DNA of 64,000 nt from Barnesiella viscericola DSM 18177 (GTDB lineage Bacteria; Bacteroidota; Bacteroidia; Bacteroidales; Barnesiellaceae): contig NZ_CP007034.1 of the NCBI RefSeq assembly GCF_000512915.1, positions 1,488,001 through 1,552,000 of the forward strand, given 5' to 3'. The translations under genes and the position numbers were made by a program. This document shows positions 57,854 to 64,000 of this stretch, piece after piece. Below the pieces are notes generated by a model. That model was given only the letters and a program-made list of their open reading frames with translations. It made no database searches and was not told the DNA's origin. The stretch's first letter is position 1. Each line of letters starts with the position of its first letter.

Positions 57854-60636
57854 CTAGTTCTTCACAATCTTCTTCACTTCCGATACACCCTCGTCGGTAA
57901 CCATTTTCAGGTAATAGATACCTGCCGGACAGGCCGTCATGTCAATCGACGTGACAGGACCCGAGACATAAACCCGTTGTCCGGCACAGTTGTACAGCTC
58001 GATTTGCGAAAGTCCGTCGCCATCGATATGCAGGATTCCACTCACCGGGTTGGGATAGGCTCTTACCGCAGCCGGTCTTACCACCTGGGTCATACCCGAA
58101 GTCACATCGGTAAAGAGCAACTTCACATCGGGCCACAACGTCCCGGCCGAGTAACCGAGGGGAACGGCTTCGGGATCGAGAACCTCGCTGTCGTCGAAGG
58201 TCGAGGTGTAACGCGAACGTTTCGGGTCGGTCGTCGCTCCATAGGTACCTCTGAAATTCACGTCATACGAGGTTGAACCTGCACTGCGCTTGTACACCAG
58301 CACAACCAGATTGCCACCCTTGTAATTATAGGGAGTCGACAAGGGGAATACCCACTCGCTGTCATCGGTAGCAATCGAGGTGGTTCCGTCGTAAACGAGA
58401 GTCATTTCGCTGGCCGGGATAGAGGTCTCTTCCAGATTTTCCAACTCGGTCTCGGTCACCCATATTTGCACGGGTACGTTTGCATAGGCCGTACCTACCG
58501 ACACGAGCGGATAGGTCAACGACTTCAACTGGCCACCGGGAATACCTATTTCGTCTTTGAAATAAATCGTTTCGCTGAGCGACTCACCCGACATGAACGA
58601 AACCGGTGTCACCAGAACACTCTCGCTGTGGTCACCCACGGATACGAACTGGCTACCCTCTGCGAGTACCGAAATCGACAAAGTGGCCGAACGGTTGTTG
58701 TCGGCATCGTTGTCGGCGGCATATTCCACCTCGGCATAAATCTGATAATCGCCGGCCTCGGTCGGGGTGAAGGTCAGGGTAAATTCGACCGATTGCATCG
58801 ACTCGATGTCGACACCCGGTTTCTCACCCAGAAGATTCCCGGCACCATCGAAGAGCTTCACCGCATAATCGGCAGCCGCCACGGCGTTGATACCCTTGTT
58901 CATCACTTGGAATGTATAGGAGGCTTCGGACTGGGCTGCCGGATAGAGATCGCCTTCGAGACTGCCGCCCACCAGGTCGTTCTGCTTCTTGTCGGTAACT
59001 GTCACATCGGCTTCCCACCCCTCATAGCGGCTCATGATGTCCGACACGAAGACAAAGGTGAGCGCACCGTCGTCACTGGTCGACTCGATCGATTCCAGCT
59101 CGGAGGGTAACGAAGAGGAGGTGTATTGACCTATCGCGGGCGACTCGACACTGGCGCCGTTGAAAATATAGAGGTAATCGCCCCACGTATCGGTTTCAAA
59201 ACTCTTAAAGGCCACATGTACCAGTCCGTCGGGATTCTCGGGACGAATGGTCAACGTATCGTTGCGCGAATTGGGGTAATAGGCATCGGGACCCGACACG
59301 TCGTAGAACTTGTATGTCTTTCCCGACTCGATAACCACCTCGTCGGTAACCATGAGAATCCAGTCAGCCGGCTTCACGATGATGGGATCGGCCGAGACTT
59401 CGGTTCCCTTACCCACATTGTTCTCGGCATAAATCGAATAGGTATAGGTACCAAATCCCGGAGTATCGGCATATGTCGTGGCCGAAGCCGGTTGGGCGAT
59501 AGTTTCGGAAGTCGTACCGTCGGAGCGGGTAATGACATAACCGGTGATGCTGGCCGGGTCGAACGTACCGCCATATTTGCCGACTTCGGGAGCCTTCCAG
59601 CTTAACAAGGCCTGGCTGTCGCCCTGTGTCACGGTGAAATCGACTACGGCACCCGGGGCATCGTCGCCTACATATACCTGCAAGTCGTCACTGTCGACAC
59701 CCCCGTCGCCCTGTGCATTGACAGGTACCAGACGATAGCTGTACAATCCGTCGGACAGAACGGATTACCCTGTGCATCGATAGCCGGGTTTTTCCAGGCC
59801 AACCGCACACTTGTGCCCTGGGGCTCCACACTGCGCTCGGTCACCCGATCGGGGGCTCCGGCCGCTACATGAATATAGGGGATAAATATACTGTTCAAAC
59901 TCTCGTCGCCCAGTTCACCCACGGCACCTATGGCCGTAGCCTTCCCGGTTGTGACATCGACCGTGTAAAGCGTGTAGTCGCCATTGTTCAGCCAGTACAG
60001 TACACCACTGTTGCGATCGAAATCCATACTTTGGGTAAAGGCGGCATCGACACCGGTCGAGCCCACCAGCGTACAAGCGGCTGTGGCCTTATCGATGATA
60101 TAGAGGTTGTCGCTGGTCGAGATACCGTACATCGTTCCCTCTACATCGCACGCCAAGGCCAGGATATAGACGGCCGTCTCCCCTTCCAGGAAAGTACCTA
60201 CCTGCGTCGTCTCGCCCGTGTGCATATCGAGAATCATCAGATCCTCGGCATTGTTGCTCACCCCATACATGGTCGAGGTGGCATAGTCGTAGGTCATCTC
60301 GACCAGATGATCCCCCTTGGTCGAAACAAGGGTACGGGTCCCGTCGTTCAAATCGATGGTATAGAGACCTTCGAGTGCCGACTGGGTACCGGCCTGCGTT
60401 ACCTGGGCATACCATTTGTAATTGTAATAGGTCCCGGCATAGACCGAACCGAGCCGGGACTGGTCGGCAATAAGTTCTACCTGAGAGGGATCGGCCGATG
60501 AAAACTTGACCGGTCCTTTCTTAACACTCGTTGGATTGCTCTCCTGCCACGTGCGATAGGCATAAATGGTGGTTTGTGCCTCTACCAGAAAAATGGAGAG
60601 GAGAGAAAAAAGAAACAGGGAGTAAATCTTCTTCAT
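57854..60636 (-). pseudogene. Broken secreted protein: beta-propeller-like / FN3 / CUB-like / CARDB / T9SS sorting domain
   Basis: Two frames abut. The upstream one (to about 59760) has a signal peptide (MKKIYSLFLFSLLSIFLVEA), a propeller-like region (YTIDLNDGTRTLVST, MYGVSNNAEDLMILDMHTGETTQVG) and the start of an FN3 domain (SVRLAWKNPAIDAQGNP), then runs into unrelated residues and stops. The downstream frame resumes in mid FN3 (SVLSDGLYSYRLVPVNAQGDGGVD), with a stop just before, and continues with a second FN3, a CUB-like region (GDYLYIFNGASVESPAIGQYTSS), a CARDB-like region and a T9SS domain ending AGIYYLKMVTDEGVSEVKKIVKN. Compared with the second FN3, about 35-40 residues are missing at the join, so a deletion with frameshift seems to have occurred, at an inverted repeat (59745-59766). 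The product would have lost its secretion tail. Confidence 0.75.
59745..59766. repeat. Inverted repeat at the frameshift junction
   Basis: AATCCGT (59745-59751), 8-nt spacer, ACGGATT (59760-59766), exactly where the two frames of the T9SS gene fail to join. A pair of near-identical 16-mers starting CCCTGTGCAT lies on each side (59709-59724 and 59768-59783). Confidence 0.6.
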
Positions 60637-60683
60637 AGGTAATAAAAGATTAGTTATACGACCTTATTTGTTTTAATTCATTA

Positions 60684-60691
60684 CAAAATTA
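60684..60691 (-). promoter_or_regulatory. -7 box (TAATTTTG) for the broken T9SS gene
   Basis: Minus-strand TAATTTTG lies 47 nt upstream of the ATG at 60636. TTG-like triplets occur upstream, but at 10-14 nt rather than 20 nt. Confidence 0.45.
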
Positions 60692-60799
60692 CAAATAAAA
60701 ACAAACAACATTAAGAGAATCGCATTACATTCTCATATTTTATTACAATCTATGAATCAACCGTTTAAAAGAAAAAAGCGTTACTTTCGTCCCCCCCGG

Positions 60800-62206
60800 T
60801 TACAACTTAACGGTCTGGAAAAGCGAGTCGATGGTAATGTATCGACGCATCTTGTCGTTCACCCGCTTGCGCAACACTCGAATGGCCGACATCGATACAC
60901 ACCGACAGGCGGCACACTCCTTGGTTCCTAACCCCAGCGAGCTTAAACAGAAGAAATAAAACTCCTCATCGGAGAATGAAAAATAGGTCACCAACAGCCG
61001 ATGCAACAGGGCATACTCCTTCCGCAACGACTCAAACAGACTGTCGCGCAGAGCCGGGGATAGGAATACCGTTCCCCCCTTGATAAAAGCCACGGTTTGT
61101 TTATAAATATCCGACTTGACAAACCGCTTGTTCCTTTGCTCCGTAATAGCGTGAATCTGCTCCACAATCTCCCGCTGCAACGACTCGCTCTTTTTCTCCA
61201 TCTCCAAGGGAGTCTCGGGAGCTTTCCCCGTTGCCCCAGGTACAGGAACCACAGCCTCCGGGGCGGGGCGGCGCACCGCATTCCTCCGTTTGAAATAGAA
61301 CAACAGCGTAACCCCGATCAACCCAACGACCATCGCCACACCTATCCCACCCAACCACAGAAAGGTGTGAATCTTGCGGGCATATTCCAGGTCCATGTTG
61401 TGTATGAGTTCACTGTAAAAAGCCGTATTGACCTTGGCCGGTTTCATGATTTTCAAAATGGAATCGTTCAACTGGGTATATCGATTCAGACAGGAACTGT
61501 CGCCGGTCATCTCATACAGAGTCTCATAAGCCGATGCCCGAGTATAGATATAACTACTGTTAGCCGCTTTGCGGGTATACCAGAGCGCCGAGTCGAGTTG
61601 TCCCGACGCATAAAAAATATTCCCCTTCACCAGGCAACTCTTATAATACGACACCTCATCGGGCGACAAGGTCTCCAACTCGGCACTGTATTTCATGGCC
61701 GAAACATAATCGCCCGTCATGAGAAAATAATAGGCCAATGCGTTTTTCGTCTTGAACAGCTCTTCTTTATCACGAATATCGGGTATCAGTTTCACGGTTT
61801 GCAACAACGACGTGTCGAGTACCCCTCCTTTATCGACACAATAGCATTTCCACAGCCCTCGATACGATTCGGAGAGTTGCGACTTCTCGGACAACTGCGC
61901 ATTATAGGCAATCGCCTTCTCAAACATTTTCTCGGCCTCCTTGTTGATTTCGCTCTTGAAAAGCAACAGTGCAATGCGATTGTAATAGGCCCCCAGTGGA
62001 GCTGCATAATGCTCATCGTCGGGATCGAGGCTCTTGATGGCCGACAGGTAACAAACAACGGCCGAATCGAGCATACTCTCTTTTTCAAAAGCCAACCCCC
62101 TTTCATAATATGCCTCGGCCCAATCAAGGCCACGGCCCTGCCTTCCACAAGAAAAGAGGGCGGCCACGATGAAACCGATCAATATATAGTAACGAGTTTT
62201 TAACAT
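60800..62206 (-). CDS. Membrane-anchored TPR protein with C-terminal DNA-binding-like domain
   Basis: 468 residues from the ATG at 62206 (MLKTRYYILIGFIVAALFSCGRQ, a lipoprotein-like signal); the extension to 62281 overlaps the promoter. The N-terminal part (about 25-290) consists of TPR-like helices (AEAYYERGLAFEKESMLDSAVVCYLSAIKSL). One transmembrane helix follows (FLWLGGIGVAMVVGLIGVTLLFYFKRR, about 304-330), and then a cytoplasmic region with a coiled-coil (EMEKKSESLQREIVEQIHAITEQRNKRF) and a C-terminal helical domain (SDEEFYFFCLSSLGLGTKECAACRCVSMSAIRVLRKRVNDKM) resembling a LuxR-like helix-turn-helix. Such proteins in Bacteroidetes are thought to be membrane-bound one-component regulators. 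No target is fixed. Confidence 0.75.
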   Translation of the reverse strand: MLKTRYYILIGFIVAALFSCGRQGRGLDWAEAYYERGLAFEKESMLDSAVVCYLSAIKSLDPDDEHYAAPLGAYYNRIALLLFKSEINKEAEKMFEKAIAYNAQLSEKSQLSESYRGLWKCYCVDKGGVLDTSLLQTVKLIPDIRDKEELFKTKNALAYYFLMTGDYVSAMKYSAELETLSPDEVSYYKSCLVKGNIFYASGQLDSALWYTRKAANSSYIYTRASAYETLYEMTGDSSCLNRYTQLNDSILKIMKPAKVNTAFYSELIHNMDLEYARKIHTFLWLGGIGVAMVVGLIGVTLLFYFKRRNAVRRPAPEAVVPVPGATGKAPETPLEMEKKSESLQREIVEQIHAITEQRNKRFVKSDIYKQTVAFIKGGTVFLSPALRDSLFESLRKEYALLHRLLVTYFSFSDEEFYFFCLSSLGLGTKECAACRCVSMSAIRVLRKRVNDKMRRYITIDSLFQTVKL

Positions 62207-62236
62207 GCCGAGCTGAAAACAAGGGTCTCTCAACCG

Positions 62237-62267
62237 CAAATGTAGAGAAAAATCCCCACCTCTCAAA
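62237..62267 (-). promoter_or_regulatory. Consensus promoter TTTG-N19-TACATTTG of the TPR/HTH gene
   Basis: On the minus strand TTTG (62264-62267) and TACATTTG (62237-62244) are 19 nt apart. The -7 box is 30 nt upstream of the ATG at 62206, which supports that start. Confidence 0.75.
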
Positions 62268-62302
62268 ATGAGAATCCGCACTCTCCTTTCTCAAAAAAAA
62301 CA

Positions 62303-62336
62303 CACAGAGCCTGTGGAATACTCCACAGGCTCTGTG
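62303..62336 (-). terminator. Terminator of the POT transporter gene
   Basis: CACAGAGCCTGTGG (62303-62316) and CCACAGGCTCTGTG (62323-62336) form a 14-bp stem; the minus strand continues TGTTTTTTTTGAG. A textbook intrinsic terminator 42 nt after the stop. Confidence 0.9.
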
Positions 62337-62377
62337 CAGACAGGAGAATCGGATTCTATTCCCCGTAAAACAAATTG

Positions 62378-63937
62378 CTATTTGGCAACCCGTTCCAACC
62401 AACGGAGCATGGCCAGCATCACACCCATCGAAACGAGACATACGACGAGGAAGACTGTCCAGCATTGCCAGATGGGCCAGGCATTGTACATGAGCGGACC
62501 TACCCACAACAGCAGGTTACCCACGGCAGTTGCTCCCAACCACAGTCCCTGGCAGAGTCCCAACAGGTGCTTGGGGGCTACCTTCGAAACGAACGACAGG
62601 CCCAGCGGCGAGATGAACAGCTCGGCTACCGTCAGGAAGAAGTAGGTAACAATCAATACCCACCAGTGTGCCTTGCTGGCCATTTGTTCGGCCACCGGCA
62701 AGAGCTTGAACTCGTCGGCCGAGGGATAACCCTTCACGGCCGAGAAGATGGCCAGGAAGAGGAAGGCCAACCCGGCAATGAACATACCGATGGCGATTTT
62801 ACGCGGCGTGGATATCTCTTTACCCCGACGGGCCAACCAGGCAAACAGAGCCATGACAACGGGGGTAAGGGTAATCACGAAGAAGGGGTTGATGGCTTGC
62901 CATATCTCGGGAGCCACGGCACTCGAATCGACAAAGTCGCGGGCGAAGAACGAGAGCGACATGCCATTCTGGTGGAACGAGAACCAGAAGAAGATAACTA
63001 CACCCAACACGGCAAACAGAGCGGCCATGCGTTGACGAATCTCCTTGGCCATGGCCCGCTTCTCTTCGGCGGTGTAGGTTTGCGACTCGACCTTGGTCTT
63101 CTTGCCCGGGGTGGGGAAACGACGTTGGTATGCGACGAAGATAACCAGCGAGATGAGCATGGCTACCACCGAAGCAATAAACGAGTAGTGGATACCCTCG
63201 TTGAAGATTTGGAGATAGTTCTGGCAAGCGACTGTCATGTCGGTCACATTACCACCCACGGCAGCCATCAAGCTATTGAGGTTGTCGAGCGCGGCCTGGC
63301 TCATCTGGGCTCCGTTGTTGATAAACTGGTGACAGAGGGCCGGGAGTTGGGCGTTATACGACATGCCGTTCACACCCAGCCACCACTCGCGCAACAGCGG
63401 AGCGACGAACGGGGCAATCAATCCGCCCACGTTGATGAAGACGTAGAAAATCTGGAAACCACTGTCGCGTTTGCTCTTGGCGAGCTTCAACGCCTCGGGA
63501 CCCTGCTTGGCAGCCTCGGCCTCGAAATCGTCGTAGAGCTGACCTACGATAGCCTGCAAGTTGCCCTTGAACAGACCGTTACCGAACGCTATGAGAAACA
63601 GGGCAAAGCAGGTAAGCGGAAGCAACCAGGCTACATTGCCGCTGGTAGCCAGAATAGGAATCGACAACAGCACATAACCGACGGCCATGATTACCAATCC
63701 GGTCTTGATCGTACCTTTGTAATTTTGGGTGCGGTCGGCAATGATACCTCCCACCAGCGCCAGCAGATAGATACCGGCATAGAAGAATGAATATATGGTA
63801 CCCGAAGTCTCCTCACTCAATCCGAATTTGGAACAGAGAAACAGCACCAGTACGGCATTCATAATGTAATAGCCGAAGCGCTCACCCATATTCGAGAGTG
63901 CCGCGGCTATCAAACCCTTAGGATGTCCTTTAAACAT
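62378..63937 (-). CDS. POT/PTR2-family proton-dependent oligopeptide transporter
   Basis: 519 residues with about twelve to fourteen membrane helices. The N-terminal motif NMGERFGYYIMNAVLVLFL (ExxERFxYY, about 16-34) defines the POT family, followed by the FYAGIYLLALVGGIIADR signature and GNGLFKGNLQAIVGQLY. It imports di- and tripeptides with protons, useful to an organism that ferments protein or peptide. No promoter is seen in the 27 nt separating its ATG from the upstream stop, so it is probably the second gene of an operon that begins outside the window. Confidence 0.92.
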   Translation of the reverse strand: MFKGHPKGLIAAALSNMGERFGYYIMNAVLVLFLCSKFGLSEETSGTIYSFFYAGIYLLALVGGIIADRTQNYKGTIKTGLVIMAVGYVLLSIPILATSGNVAWLLPLTCFALFLIAFGNGLFKGNLQAIVGQLYDDFEAEAAKQGPEALKLAKSKRDSGFQIFYVFINVGGLIAPFVAPLLREWWLGVNGMSYNAQLPALCHQFINNGAQMSQAALDNLNSLMAAVGGNVTDMTVACQNYLQIFNEGIHYSFIASVVAMLISLVIFVAYQRRFPTPGKKTKVESQTYTAEEKRAMAKEIRQRMAALFAVLGVVIFFWFSFHQNGMSLSFFARDFVDSSAVAPEIWQAINPFFVITLTPVVMALFAWLARRGKEISTPRKIAIGMFIAGLAFLFLAIFSAVKGYPSADEFKLLPVAEQMASKAHWWVLIVTYFFLTVAELFISPLGLSFVSKVAPKHLLGLCQGLWLGATAVGNLLLWVGPLMYNAWPIWQCWTVFLVVCLVSMGVMLAMLRWLERVAK

Positions 63938-63964
63938 AATGTTAGATTTTAAGTATTGAATAAT

Positions 63965-64000
63965 TTAATTGTTTTTCACTTTGAAAGCCAGGGCATACAT
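63965..64000 (-). CDS. C-terminal end of an upstream gene (partial)
   Basis: On the minus strand the frame at the window edge reads MYALAFKVKNN then TAA (stop at 63965-63967), 27 nt before the POT start. The lack of a promoter in the gap makes a co-transcribed upstream gene plausible, but eleven codons are not enough to identify it. Confidence 0.3.
   Translation of the reverse strand: MYALAFKVKNN

Noticed and set aside
57854-60636. Programmed frameshift linking the two parts of the T9SS protein
   Set aside because: No slippery heptamer is seen at the junction, and the two parts do not simply overlap: a block of FN3 residues is missing, so deletion fits better.
1-64000. CRISPR arrays, prophage, integrative elements or IS elements
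   Set aside because: No regularly spaced direct repeats, transposase, integrase, relaxase or phage structural genes were seen; the repeats found are short hairpins and domain repeats within genes.

Overview
The window reads as chromosome of a gut-type Bacteroidales (Bacteroidota) of fairly high GC. The evidence is many TAnnTTTG -7 promoter boxes, lipoprotein and SusC-style TonB biology, a DUF4492-cydAB oxidase, BtuG-type vitamin B12 capture, and several secreted proteins ending in type IX secretion (T9SS) sorting domains. Barnesiella/Coprobacter-like bacteria would fit, but this is an inference; no rRNA or species marker is present.

Layout. 1-6013: a MurNAc (peptidoglycan amino sugar) catabolic operon of an MFS permease (5' end outside the window), an FAD/Fe-S 2-hydroxyacid dehydrogenase, a BadF-type sugar kinase and the MurQ etherase. 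The dehydrogenase is well placed to burn the D-lactate that MurQ releases. 6057-11518: a beta-helix surface lipoprotein and TonB receptor, then a divergent HxlR regulator/cupin pair; the same GTTAC-N6-GTAAC palindrome lies at both promoters. 11628-16255: GH29 fucosidase, META-domain and lipocalin-like lipoproteins, a membrane protein, and two clusters of REP-like palindromes. 16256-20702: tRNA-Met, a Ca2+-type P-ATPase and hisS. 20846-26966: an operon from one strong promoter encoding a DUF3575 protein, an OmpA/TPR protein and a 1132-residue protein built of six tandem beta-barrel-like repeats. 27066-32908: a YugP-type Zn peptidase, then a 1398-residue 2-hydroxyacyl-CoA dehydratase activase co-transcribed with a TetR regulator whose probable operator covers the transcription start.

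32964-40140: a cobalamin-riboswitch operon (btuB, btuG, a surface lipoprotein and two duplicated DUF4465 T9SS proteins). 40320-43300: DUF4492-cydA-cydB. 43359-47485: YigZ, a sugar acetyltransferase, a YjjG-type HAD phosphatase and a BACON/NUC1 nuclease lipoprotein. 47592-53132: pgeF-obg and adk-hpt on the minus strand, split by an oppositely oriented BspA-type leucine-rich-repeat surface gene. 53328-57727: bifunctional nnr, a DUF4831 protein, rnhB, a remnant of a membrane-protein gene, and an AraC regulator.

57790-64000: a T9SS fibronectin-III protein broken by an internal deletion/frameshift, a membrane-anchored TPR protein with a putative DNA-binding tail, a POT peptide transporter and the last codons of another gene. 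The most unusual items are the hexa-barrel operon, the lactate-burning MurNAc operon, the shared HxlR palindromes and the palindrome at the break in the T9SS gene. Nothing here resembles a prophage, integrative element, CRISPR array or IS element.
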